Shown here: piece after piece, positions 28,900-37,371 of the stretch
How positions within the stretch are numbered: the stretch's first letter is position 1
Layout of the letters: each line of letters starts with the position of its first letter
Assembly (NCBI RefSeq): GCF_002104515.1
Contig: NZ_NBOE01000002.1
Span: 62,001 to 126,000 of the forward strand
DNA length: 64,000 bases
Source of the DNA: Colwellia polaris
Lineage (GTDB): Bacteria > Pseudomonadota > Gammaproteobacteria > Enterobacterales > Alteromonadaceae
Direction: 5' to 3'
The notes under the pieces: model-generated
The model's input: the letters and a program-made list of their open reading frames with translations, nothing else
What the model was told of the DNA's origin: nothing
Database searches by the model: none
Made by a program: the position numbers and the translations under genes

Positions 28900-29268
28900 C
28901 TATAGTTTTTGGTATAAATTGATAGCTTTTCTGTTTTTCTTTAGCTGTAAAATTTCTGATTTTGCTGAACGTTGAGTACTATTTACTTTGTTAACAAGTT
29001 GGTTGTCGAGGTTGGCTAATGTTTGAAGTTTTAGCGCATGTAATTGCAACTCTTCAGCAGTAAAACTTTCAAATAACTGATATATACTTTTTTCTCTTTG
29101 AGCGATTAAACTCAACAAGTTTGCTGTTTCAGGTGATGTTTCATCCGCTGTGTTATTTAATGCTAATTTGGCACTTTCATCTTCAATACCTGAGGTATCT
29201 AAAAGCGTTAACAGCAGTTCAGATACTTCAATAACTTCGTCTATAATTTCAACTGCGGATAACGCCAC
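28900..29268 (-). CDS. FliT-like flagellar chaperone (FlaI position)
   Basis: A 122-residue, mostly helical, Leu/Glu/Lys-rich protein starting at GTG and overlapping the fliS stop by 1 nt. In Vibrio the gene at this place is flaI, a FliT-like protein, and FliT is the export chaperone of FliD in enterobacteria. The sequence alone (LLSLIAQREKSIYQLFESFT, LHALKLQTLANLDNQLVNKV) is compatible with a FliT helical bundle but has no decisive motif. The tight coupling to fliS and closeness to fliD support a chaperone role. Confidence 0.65.
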   Translation of the reverse strand: MALSAVEIIDEVIEVSELLLTLLDTSGIEDESAKLALNNTADETSPETANLLSLIAQREKSIYQLFESFTAEELQLHALKLQTLANLDNQLVNKVNSTQRSAKSEILQLKKNRKAINLYQKL

Positions 29269-29666
29269 TAAAAGCTTACCTTGTCTTGATTATCAAGTGG
29301 AATATTATCCCAACCTGACTTAATTGGAATTAATATTTGTGCTATTTCATTAAGTTTATCAATGTCGTTATCTATACTAGCTGCCAGTAATTGCTCTGAG
29401 CAATAAAGATAGATAGAGGCTAAGTTATTAGATATTTCGCCACCTTGTTTAAAATCAAGCGAAGACTCTAGTACGCCAATAATAGCAATAGCGTTTGATA
29501 GTTCAGCACCTTTTTTTGCGTAATCTTTTTGGGCAATAGCACCTTTGGCAGTAGCAATGTTATCAAGCAATTTTTGAAATAACAGCGCAACTAGCTGATA
29601 AGGCGAAGCTTCTTGAGCACTACTTTTATTTACTTGTTGATATTTTTTTAATGACGCATGAGTCAT
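29268..29666 (-). CDS. fliS: FliS, flagellin export chaperone
   Basis: A 132-residue helical protein. YQQVNKSSAQEASPYQLVAL followed by LFQKLLDNIATAKGAIAQKD is the FliS signature, with the conserved Tyr near the N-terminus. FliS binds the C-terminal disordered region of flagellin and prevents polymerisation in the cytosol. The ATG has a GGAG ribosome site. It lies on the minus strand, convergent with fliD, unlike the co-directional order common in Vibrio. Confidence 0.93.
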   Translation of the reverse strand: MTHASLKKYQQVNKSSAQEASPYQLVALLFQKLLDNIATAKGAIAQKDYAKKGAELSNAIAIIGVLESSLDFKQGGEISNNLASIYLYCSEQLLAASIDNDIDKLNEIAQILIPIKSGWDNIPLDNQDKVSF

Positions 29667-29738
29667 AGATATCTCCAGTATTAATACAATAACGTTATTA
29701 TACTAAAATACACTAAATTTGAAATTACAGACGATAAA

Positions 29739-30023
29739 TTATACTAATGCTTGATTGTTAATAGTAACGGCAAAGCCTTCATTTTTAGCTTTTGCGTATG
29801 CACTTTGTAACACTTGGTGCTCAATCACATTTGGATCGTCAATTATGCCGTTATTAGTCACTTCAATATTGTCCCAGCCACGTGTAACCAGGTAATCTTC
29901 TATTTGTGTTAACTGATCTTCTAATGGCATATTTAATGAGAACATATTGAATTCATATCTGTCGCCTTTGTTTAAGTGATCAGTTGCTTTCATCAACTCG
30001 GCTGTACCGTTAATAATTAACAT
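29739..30023 (-). CDS. Conserved-looking small protein of unknown function (94 aa)
   Basis: A 94-residue cytosolic-type acidic protein, first gene of a minus-strand group leading into fliS. The ATG has an AGGA ribosome site 8 nt upstream, so it is likely real. Visible parts are MLIINGTAELMKATDHLNKG, LEDQLTQIEDYLVTRGWDNI and a C-terminal VLQSAYAKAKNEGFAVTINN. It has no signal peptide, membrane span or Cys. I do not recognise a family. Its place between fliS and the master regulator gene flrA makes a flagellar role possible but unproved. Confidence 0.7.
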   Translation of the reverse strand: MLIINGTAELMKATDHLNKGDRYEFNMFSLNMPLEDQLTQIEDYLVTRGWDNIEVTNNGIIDDPNVIEHQVLQSAYAKAKNEGFAVTINNQALV

Positions 30024-30353
30024 AGCGTAATCCTATTTTATTTAGCTTTTACTATAAGTATGCGTTTAAAGGTTAATTTAAACATAGTATTTTTGATAAG
30101 CGTATTTCATGCCAGTTTTAATTTTAGTTCAATAACTATAAGTAGTTTGTTGAAATATATACATTTACTCTTTATCTCATGTTGAATCTTAAATCAATAT
30201 TCATACTATTTAGACTTACTTGATTAAGTTGTTATTTTTTTGACGTTATTAAAAACATGATTTGTTTTATCCTCACTTAAAAAGTTTAACGCACTATTGG
30301 TATTTATCGCCTATATCCGTTTATATCGGCAAGTGGTAATATTTCTTGAACTG

Positions 30354-30387
30354 ACAATAAAATGACACAACAGTGTCAATTTATTGT
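30354..30387. promoter_or_regulatory. Inverted repeat in the flrA upstream region (possible operator)
   Basis: A 15-nt arm (30354-30368) matches the reverse complement of 30373-30387 at 14 positions, with the inner core TGACAC-AACA-GTGTCA. It lies about 175 nt before flrA in the 537-nt divergent gap 30024-30560. It could bind a dimeric regulator of flrA. Nothing else in this gap could be supported, including a clear promoter. Confidence 0.4.
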
Positions 30388-30560
30388 TGATTAATAGCAC
30401 CAGCAAGTTAATAATAAAGAAATATGATATAAATCAATACTTGTCAGGGCGCGTTGTAGTTATTTATTAAGCGTTACTTATCAGGACTCTTTTTAAAGAT
30501 ATTTTTTAATCTAGCTTTAAAGAATAATAGTCACGACCTAACATTAGCTAAGGGCATAAC

Positions 30561-32042
30561 ATGCAAGGGCAAAAACATATTCTAGTTGTCGATAACGACG
30601 CTGCCAGACGCCATCAAATAGAAACTGTTTTAGCTTTTGTTGGTGAGCACTTTTATATTTTTTCAGAAGATGAAGTTGATCAACACTTAGCAGACTTAAC
30701 TAATGTACTAACTGTTATTTTATGTGGTGATATTACTGAAAAGCTACAAGAAATTATTAAATCACACCCAACATTTCCGTTTATTTATCATGATATTTTC
30801 GATAAAAAGCAGCTCAATGGTTACGTCAATGTTATTGGCGAACTCACTACGCCACTGAATTATGCCCAATTAACAGAGCTTATACACCATAGTCACCAAT
30901 ACCATAATAACTTACCATCTAAACGTGGTGTAAATGGTCCTAGCTCACTATTTCGTTCGTTAGTGGGTACTAGTGAACCTATGCAACAAGTGCGATTTTT
31001 AATTGAACAAGTAGCGAGTACCGCGGCTAATGTGCTTATTTTAGGAGAGTCAGGCACCGGTAAAGAAGTTGTTGCACGAAATATTCATAATTTATCAGAT
31101 CGAAGCAAAGGGCCGTTTGTACCGGTAAACTGTGGCGCAATACCTGCTGAATTATTAGAAAGTGAGTTGTTCGGACACGAAAAAGGCGCCTTTACGGGGG
31201 CTATTTCTACGCGAAAAGGGCGCTTTGAAATGGCTGAAGGCGGCACGTTATTTCTTGATGAAATTGGTGATATGCCACAACCAATGCAAGTAAAATTATT
31301 ACGTGTATTACAAGAAAGAACCTTTGAGCGCGTTGGCGGTGCTAAAAGTATAAAAGCCAATGTGCGTATTGTTGCCGCGACGCATCAACACCTTGAAGAC
31401 ATGATTAAAACGAACGATTTTCGTGAAGACTTATACTACAGGTTAAATGTTTTTCCCATTGAAACACCGGCGCTAAGAGAGCGCAAAGAAGATATTCCTT
31501 TATTGCTAAAAGAACTTATCTCAAGGTTTTCAGACGAACAAGGACATTCGGTTCGCTTTACTGACAAAGCTATTGAATCGCTGCAAGAACACCCTTGGGC
31601 AGGTAATGTTCGTGAACTGTCTAACTTAATTGAGCGTATGATTATTATGTACGGCGAACAAGTGGTTAACGTTGGCGAGTTACCGCTTAAGTATCGCCAT
31701 TTAGATGTTGAAGATTATCAACCTGAGTATCCAGAAGAGTTACAAGAGCGCGAAGCAATTAATGAATTATTTGCAGGTTTTGACTATGATGACGACGAAG
31801 ATGATGAGAATGATGAAACTAATGTTGAAGAAGTTGGGCTAAGCAATGGAAATACTGTTGATGTGCTGCCAACTGATGGCCTAAATTTAAAAGACTATTT
31901 AGCAGATTTAGAAGTATCATTAATCGTACAAGCATTAGATAAAAATGATTGGGTTGTTGCTCGTTCTGCCGAACTCTTAGATATGCGCCGTACTACGCTA
32001 GTTGAAAAAATGCGTAAATATAACCTTCAAAAATCGAGCTAA
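30561..32042 (+). CDS. flrA: FlrA, sigma-54-dependent flagellar master activator
   Basis: A 493-residue enhancer-binding protein. Residues 1-110 form a FleQ-type receiver-like domain. The AAA+ domain has Walker A GESGTGKE at 162-169, the sigma-54 contact loop GAFTGA at 209-214 and Walker [10 protein letters not shown] near 229-237. A Fis-type HTH closes the protein ([20 protein letters not shown]). A strongly acidic stretch of about 20 residues (about 408-427) precedes the HTH. By analogy with Vibrio FlrA and Pseudomonas FleQ it activates flrBC and early operons. Those homologues bind cyclic di-GMP. Confidence 0.94.
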   Translation: MQGQKHILVVDNDAARRHQIETVLAFVGEHFYIFSEDEVDQHLADLTNVLTVILCGDITEKLQEIIKSHPTFPFIYHDIFDKKQLNGYVNVIGELTTPLNYAQLTELIHHSHQYHNNLPSKRGVNGPSSLFRSLVGTSEPMQQVRFLIEQVASTAANVLILGESGTGKEVVARNIHNLSDRSKGPFVPVNCGAIPAELLESELFGHEKGAFTGAISTRKGRFEMAEGGTLFLDEIGDMPQPMQVKLLRVLQERTFERVGGAKSIKANVRIVAATHQHLEDMIKTNDFREDLYYRLNVFPIETPALRERKEDIPLLLKELISRFSDEQGHSVRFTDKAIESLQEHPWAGNVRELSNLIERMIIMYGEQVVNVGELPLKYRHLDVEDYQPEYPEELQEREAINELFAGFDYDDDEDDENDETNVEEVGLSNGNTVDVLPTDGLNLKDYLADLEVSLIVQALDKNDWVVARSAELLDMRRTTLVEKMRKYNLQKSS

Positions 32043-32180
32043 TTATTAATATTCGATAATCGAGTTATGCCATGTGTGTAATGTTACGAATTTGATAGAA
32101 TCTTTGTCTGTCGACTTTGAGTAATTATAAACAGTAATTATAAGTAACAAATTATTAGCAGTAATCATGTTCAAGTTAGT

Positions 32181-32220
32181 AAACGCCATTGTTTTTTAAT
32201 CATTCAATGGCGTTTTTTAT
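32181..32220 (+). terminator. Rho-independent terminator of flrA
   Basis: AAACGCCATTG (32181-32191) is perfectly mirrored by CAATGGCGTTT (32205-32215), followed by a T tract. It separates flrA from flrBC. Confidence 0.88.
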
Positions 32221-32237
32221 TCCTTATATTGCAATAA

Positions 32238-32248
32238 CCCCCCCGATT
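32238..32248 (-). repeat. G7 motif, copy 2 (inverted)
   Basis: CCCCCCCGATT on the plus strand, the reverse complement of the motif at 28864-28874. It lies between the flrA terminator and the flrB promoter. The remainder of the 32043-32471 gap shows no ORF. Confidence 0.5.
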
Positions 32249-32419
32249 AACACTGTATACTGGCTGTAATTTCATCATGTTTATCTGCCTTTTTTTAAAC
32301 TTGTTAACCTTGTTTTAGAAACGTATTGCTCAGGCTTTCTCGCTTTCAGCCATTTTATTGACAGCAGTTTTTATTGGTATGATTCTTCTTAGTTGTTGAA
32401 AAATAACAACTTAATTGGT

Positions 32420-32435
32420 TGGCATAATTCATGCT
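32420..32435 (+). promoter_or_regulatory. Sigma-54 promoter of flrBC
   Basis: TGGCATAATTCATGCT has the -24 GG and -12 GC at correct spacing, 37 nt before the flrB ATG. It fits the known control of flrBC by FlrA with sigma-54. Confidence 0.82.
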
Positions 32436-32471
32436 TTATTCGAGTGTACTTCTTTACTTGGGTAAAATATT

Positions 32472-33680
32472 ATGGCACTAGCCTTTTCGACATCGACCAA
32501 CACTTCATCAGCCAATACTGTGCTGAACCGTGTATTTACTTCTTTTGAGAATGTGAATGTTAAACGCGAGCAATCAACTCGATTAGAAAATGAAAGTTAC
32601 CCTGGTGAATTGGCGTTTTTACGTCAGCAGAACAAGCAACTACAGCATGTTATTGATGTTATGCCAACCGGGATGATAATGCTCGATGGTAACGGTATTG
32701 TTGTAAAAATGAACGATACCGCCCAACGCTTGCTCGACGAACCTATTCTAGGTCAAGCATGGTTTGACGTGATCAAACGCTCTTTTAAACCTAGAGCCGA
32801 TGATTGGCATGAAGTTTCTTTAAACGACGGTCGTCGAGTTAAGTTAGAGATCACCGCTTTAGGAGACCAACCTGGGCAGCTGATCATGATCACCGATTTA
32901 ACCGAAACGCGATTATTACAAGATAAGCTAGGTCAACTGCAACGTCTTTCCTCTTTAGGCCGAATGGTGTCTAAATTAGCGCATCAAATTCGCACACCTT
33001 TATCGGCAGCAATGTTATACGGCGCAAATTTGAGTAACAAAAAACTTAACGACGATGCAAAAAGCAATTTTCAAGAAAAACTTATGTTGCGATTACACGA
33101 TTTAGAGCAGCAAGTTAACGACATGTTGTTGTTTGCAAAAAGCGGCAGCAAAGCAGTAGTAGAACCGGTTAATATTAATGAACTTATTGAACAAGCCAAA
33201 CAAGCTATTGAACCGCAAATTAATCAAGCTGGCGCCAAAGTTAATGTAAATTTATGCAAGTCTAGCTGCGAAATTTTAGGCAATGTTAGTGCGTTGTCAG
33301 GTGCAATACAAAACTTAATTCACAACAGTTTATCGGTTATCAAAGAAACTGCTGTTATTGATATTAGTACTTATTGTCATAATGAATTTGCTTATATTAG
33401 CGTTAAAGACAACGGCCCCGGTATTAGTGAAGAGCTATCCGATAAAATATTCGAACCTTTTTATACCTCAAGAAGTCAAGGCACTGGTCTTGGTTTAGCA
33501 GTCGTTAAATCGGTTACTAATGCTCATCAAGGCGAAGTTAGCTTGATCAGTAAACCTGGCGAAGGGGCACATTTTTGTATCAAAATACCTTTGCTAGTAG
33601 GGGATAGTAAACCTTCAAAAACCTCGGAAAATAACCAAACAACATTTATGTCTAAGGAGCTTAGTAATGACCACAAGTAA
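32472..33680 (+). CDS. flrB: FlrB, flagellar sensor histidine kinase
   Basis: A 402-residue soluble kinase with no membrane span. A PAS-like domain lies at about 50-145 (MPTGMIMLDGNGIVVKMNDT). The dimerisation/phospho-acceptor domain has His171 in KLAHQIRTPLSAA. The ATPase domain has the N box (IQNLIHNSLSVI) and G boxes (VKDNGPGIS, GTGLGLAVVKSV). It phosphorylates FlrC, encoded next and overlapping by 14 nt. The signal sensed is not visible. Confidence 0.94.
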   Translation: MALAFSTSTNTSSANTVLNRVFTSFENVNVKREQSTRLENESYPGELAFLRQQNKQLQHVIDVMPTGMIMLDGNGIVVKMNDTAQRLLDEPILGQAWFDVIKRSFKPRADDWHEVSLNDGRRVKLEITALGDQPGQLIMITDLTETRLLQDKLGQLQRLSSLGRMVSKLAHQIRTPLSAAMLYGANLSNKKLNDDAKSNFQEKLMLRLHDLEQQVNDMLLFAKSGSKAVVEPVNINELIEQAKQAIEPQINQAGAKVNVNLCKSSCEILGNVSALSGAIQNLIHNSLSVIKETAVIDISTYCHNEFAYISVKDNGPGISEELSDKIFEPFYTSRSQGTGLGLAVVKSVTNAHQGEVSLISKPGEGAHFCIKIPLLVGDSKPSKTSENNQTTFMSKELSNDHK

Positions 33681-35007
33681 AATTATGGTAGTTGAAGACG
33701 ATGCTGGACTTAGAGAAGCACTGGTGGATACTTTGCTACTAGCAGGTTACCAATGTGTAGCTGTTGACTCTGGTGAAGACGCCCTAATAAAACTGAAGTC
33801 GCATGCCGTTGATCTCGTTGTTAGCGATGTTCAAATGGGCGGCATGTCAGGGCTATCATTATTAAAAAGTATCCGTAATAGTTATCCTAAATTGCCGGTA
33901 TTAATCATGACCGCTTATGGCACCATTGACGATGCCGTACAAGCAATGCAAGATGGCGCTTGTAACTATATGGCTAAACCTTTTGCACCAGAAGTTTTAC
34001 TTAATATGGTAAGTCAATATGTACCATTGCAAGTAAATGACGGATTCGATCCGGTTGTGGCTGATACTCAAAGCGTTGAATTACTTAGGTTAGCGAAAAA
34101 AGTAGCCAATACAGAAGCCTCTGTTATGGTGCTTGGTCCTAGTGGCTCAGGTAAAGAAGTGTTAGCACAATATATTCATAAATCTTCTGCGCGCAACCAA
34201 GCGCCTTTTGTCGCGATAAATTGTGCGGCAATTCCAGAGAATATGCTTGAAGCAACGCTATTTGGTTATGAAAAAGGTGCATTTACTGGCGCTATTCAGG
34301 CAAGTCCTGGTAAGTTTGAACAAGCTCAAGGTGGTACCATTTTACTTGATGAAATCACCGAAATGGATTTAGGCCTACAAGCAAAAATTCTTCGAGTATT
34401 ACAAGAGCGTGAAGTTGAACGTATTGGCGGTCGTAAAACCATTAATTTAGATGTTAGGGTAATCGCTACGAGTAACCGTGACTTAAAAGATGCGGTAAAA
34501 GAGGGCGTATTTAGAGAAGATTTATATTACCGACTTAATGTATTCCCATTAACCTGGTTACCGTTGAATGAACGTCGAGATGATATTTTACCGCTAGCGA
34601 CGCATTTAATTTCACGTATTTGTCAAAAAGATGGCAATGTAATCCCAGAGTTTACCCCAGCAGCACGTAGTAAATTATTGGCTTATACTTGGCCTGGAAA
34701 TGTGCGAGAGCTAGACAATGTTATTCAACGTGCACTTATTTTGCAAAGCGACCGTTGTATCGATGTTAATGATTTACTGATTGATAACTTTGAAACACCG
34801 CAAGTACAAAGTGAAGAAGCAAGTGTAGAGAAAGCCGACAAACTGGGCAGCGAGCTAAAATTGCAAGAACATCAAATAATTTTAGATACTTTGCATGCTT
34901 GTAGAGGCAGTCGCAAAGATGTTGCCGAACGCTTAGGTATTAGCCCACGTACGTTACGTTATAAAATTGCGCGTATGCGTGATAGTGGTATTCAGATCCC
35001 AGCTTAA
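33667..35007 (+). CDS. flrC: FlrC, sigma-54-dependent flagellar response regulator
   Basis: A 446-residue NtrC-type regulator. The receiver domain has acidic EDD near 10-12, phospho-acceptor Asp54 in VSDVQMGGM and Lys in MAKPF. The AAA+ domain has Walker A GPSGSGKEV near 160 and GAFTGA in EKGAFTGAI. The C-terminal HTH is RKDVAERLGISPRTLRYKIA. It activates middle genes (hook, basal body, core flagellin) from sigma-54 promoters. The ATG has a TAAGGAG ribosome site inside flrB. Confidence 0.95.
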   Translation: MTTSKIMVVEDDAGLREALVDTLLLAGYQCVAVDSGEDALIKLKSHAVDLVVSDVQMGGMSGLSLLKSIRNSYPKLPVLIMTAYGTIDDAVQAMQDGACNYMAKPFAPEVLLNMVSQYVPLQVNDGFDPVVADTQSVELLRLAKKVANTEASVMVLGPSGSGKEVLAQYIHKSSARNQAPFVAINCAAIPENMLEATLFGYEKGAFTGAIQASPGKFEQAQGGTILLDEITEMDLGLQAKILRVLQEREVERIGGRKTINLDVRVIATSNRDLKDAVKEGVFREDLYYRLNVFPLTWLPLNERRDDILPLATHLISRICQKDGNVIPEFTPAARSKLLAYTWPGNVRELDNVIQRALILQSDRCIDVNDLLIDNFETPQVQSEEASVEKADKLGSELKLQEHQIILDTLHACRGSRKDVAERLGISPRTLRYKIARMRDSGIQIPA

Positions 35008-35056
35008 TTTTGTGTAGTTATCGACATCTTGTTGATAAATTTGCAGTTAAAATTTT

Positions 35057-35086
35057 AAAAACGACGAGTTCATCGTCGTTTTTTTG
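35057..35086 (+). terminator. Rho-independent terminator of flrBC
   Basis: AAAAACGACGA pairs with TCGTCGTTTTT around GTTCA, followed by a T run. Confidence 0.9.
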
Positions 35087-35189
35087 TTTTTAATTTTTAA
35101 CGTTTCTCATTGATTTTTAAGTTCTTTATTCTATTTTTTAGGCACTTGTAACGCTTAGGTTAACTCTCGTTTCTTTGAATTATATAGCT

Positions 35190-35205
35190 TGGCACTATGC
35201 TTGCT
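35190..35205 (+). promoter_or_regulatory. Sigma-54 promoter of the fliE operon
   Basis: TGGCACTATGCTTGCT is a full match to TGGCAC-N5-TTGCW, 51 nt before the fliE ATG. Confidence 0.92.
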
Positions 35206-35256
35206 TTAATCATAGTTAATAGTAAGTAACAAGAAATTGACGCAAGCGAGATAGCC

Positions 35257-35601
35257 ATGGATATCAAAACTAATTCTTTATACGCCCAGATGCAAAGCAT
35301 GTCGATGGAAGCAATGGGAAATCGCCTTCCTATTGGTGAAGAAAATGGTATGGGCACACCGCCGGTTAGTAAGGCAGGTGGCGACTTTGGTAGCTTGTTA
35401 AAAGACGCAATAAATAATGTAAATGAACTACAACAAGATGTTGGTGCCAAGCGTACAGCGTTTGAAATGGGTGATCGCAGTGTTACCTTGGCCGATACTA
35501 TGATTGCCGCATCAAAAGCAGGTATTGCTTTCGATGCTACCGTTCAAGTAAGAAATAAGTTTGTCGAAGCTTATAAAGAAATTATGAGCATGCCGGTTTA
35601 G
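35257..35601 (+). CDS. fliE: FliE, MS ring-rod junction protein
   Basis: A 114-residue protein. GDFGSLLKDAINNVNELQQD followed by FEMGDRSVTLADTMIAASKA and the C-terminal VRNKFVEAYKEIMSMPV are the conserved FliE core. It links FliF to the proximal rod. First gene of fliEFGHIJ. The ribosome site is GCGAGATAG. Confidence 0.95.
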   Translation: MDIKTNSLYAQMQSMSMEAMGNRLPIGEENGMGTPPVSKAGGDFGSLLKDAINNVNELQQDVGAKRTAFEMGDRSVTLADTMIAASKAGIAFDATVQVRNKFVEAYKEIMSMPV

Positions 35602-35646
35602 CTCCAATAGCTAAAAATAAAAAGATATTTAAGCGGAGATAACTCA

Positions 35647-37371
35647 GTGGCCGATACAACAGACAATACAAATTTAATGTTAGCCGATGGTAGCAATGAC
35701 TTAGTAGCTAATGACAGCGGAAATGACTCTGTTGGAGAGCAAAAGTCAGGCTTAGCTGCTGCTATGGGGAATGTTGACTTTCTTCGTCAAATTACTATTG
35801 TTATTGCACTGGCTATTTGTTTCGCCATTGCCATTTTTGTCATCATGTTGGCTAATCAGCCTGAATATCGCTTTTTAACTAAGTTGCCAACCGAGCAATT
35901 AATTAAAACCATGGACTTTCTTGACAGTAATAAAGTGGAATACCGTCAAGAAAACAACACCATATCGGTTGAAAGCGAAGAATATCAAAATGTTAAACTT
36001 ATGCTTGCGCGTGAAGGCTTAACTGATGCGCCATCGCAAGGCAGTGAAATTCTCATGCAAGATATGGGGTTCGGGGTTAGTCAGCGCCTTGAAACAGAAC
36101 GTTTAAAGCACTCAAGAGAGCAGCAACTTGCGCGTACCATTGAAGAATTAAAATCTATTTCACGTGCTCGCGTTTTATTAGCTATTCCGCGAGAAAACGT
36201 TTTTGCAAAACGCGAAAAAAATCCTTCAGCGACTGTTGTGCTAACTTTACGCCGTGGTCGCCTATTATCTGAAGAAGAAGTAGATGCCGTAGTTGATATT
36301 GTCGCTTCAGCTGTTCAAAATCTTGATCCAAATCGCGTAACTGTTACTGATCAAAACGGTAGATTATTAAATTCTGGTTCACAAGACTCTGTTTCATCCC
36401 GTTCTCGAAAAGAATTTGAAATTGAGCAAAAGCGTGAATCAGAATACATGGAAAAAATTGATTCAATTTTAATTCCTGTGGTAGGCCTTGGTAACTACAC
36501 CGCACAAGTTGATGTTGCGATGGACTTTACGAATACCGAAGAAACGCAACGTCGTTACAATTCAGACTTACCAGCACTTCGCAGTGAAATGAAAGTAGAA
36601 GATAGTACAATTGGCGGCATGCTTGGTGGCATTCCTGGTGCGTTATCAAATCAGCCTCCACTCGATAGTAATATTCCAGAAAATGCTACAGGGACAGGTC
36701 AACAAACGAGTATGCCGGGCCGTAAACATTCTGAGTCAACTCGCAATTATGAGTTAGACGAAGCCATAAGTTACACTAAGCAGCAAACGGGCATTATCCA
36801 TCGTATTAGTGTTTCTGTTGCTTTAGATTATATACCGGGTGTTAATGCAGAAGGTGAAGCGATGCCAACACCACGCTCTGTACAAGAAATAGCAAATATA
36901 CGTCGAGTACTGCAAGGTAGCATTGGCTTTAATTTACAACGTGGTGACACATTAGACGTGGTAACGTTACCATTTTCTCGCCCTGACGTTGTTGTTGTTG
37001 AAACCGTACCGTTATGGAAAGATCCAACGATATATAAATATGCTAAATTACTTGGCGCGGTTATATTAATTTCAATACTGTTTTTTGCCGTTGTACGCCC
37101 TATGTTAAAACGTTTGATTCACCCAGAGCAAACTCCGAATGATTACGGTGATAAATCACTTGATAGTCATATCGATTTAGGTGATGAAACCATGGATATG
37201 CTTACCGCCGAGTTTGATGCCGGCGCAGTTGGCTTCGCCCCTGACGGTAGTTTACAATTACCTGATTTACATCGCGATGAAGACGTATTAAAAGCCGTAA
37301 GGGCATTAGTGGCAAATGAGCCAGAACTATCATCGCAAGTAGTTAAAAGTTGGTTGAACGAAGATGAGTGA
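35647..37371 (+). CDS. fliF: FliF, MS-ring protein
   Basis: A 574-residue membrane ring subunit. One membrane span lies near 50-72 (TIVIALAICFAIAIFVIMLA) and a second near 458-480 (YAKLLGAVILISILFFAVV). The periplasmic ring-building motifs include ANQPEYRFLTKLPTEQLIKT and LARTIEELKSISRARVLLAI. The cytoplasmic tail (VRALVANEPELSSQVVKSWL) binds FliG. The start is GTG with a GGAG ribosome site. The 3' end overlaps fliG by 8 nt. Confidence 0.96.
   Translation: MADTTDNTNLMLADGSNDLVANDSGNDSVGEQKSGLAAAMGNVDFLRQITIVIALAICFAIAIFVIMLANQPEYRFLTKLPTEQLIKTMDFLDSNKVEYRQENNTISVESEEYQNVKLMLAREGLTDAPSQGSEILMQDMGFGVSQRLETERLKHSREQQLARTIEELKSISRARVLLAIPRENVFAKREKNPSATVVLTLRRGRLLSEEEVDAVVDIVASAVQNLDPNRVTVTDQNGRLLNSGSQDSVSSRSRKEFEIEQKRESEYMEKIDSILIPVVGLGNYTAQVDVAMDFTNTEETQRRYNSDLPALRSEMKVEDSTIGGMLGGIPGALSNQPPLDSNIPENATGTGQQTSMPGRKHSESTRNYELDEAISYTKQQTGIIHRISVSVALDYIPGVNAEGEAMPTPRSVQEIANIRRVLQGSIGFNLQRGDTLDVVTLPFSRPDVVVVETVPLWKDPTIYKYAKLLGAVILISILFFAVVRPMLKRLIHPEQTPNDYGDKSLDSHIDLGDETMDMLTAEFDAGAVGFAPDGSLQLPDLHRDEDVLKAVRALVANEPELSSQVVKSWLNEDE

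Noticed and set aside
30325-30350. Sigma-28-like site on the minus strand upstream of the 94-residue gene (ATATCGGC)
   Set aside because: The -10 is close to consensus, but at the required 11-nt spacing the -35 matches only about half the positions and the distance to the gene is long.
33667-33680. Possible frameshift where flrB overlaps flrC
   Set aside because: flrB ends naturally after its ATPase domain, and flrC has a full receiver with its own ribosome site; overlap by 14 nt is ordinary translational coupling.
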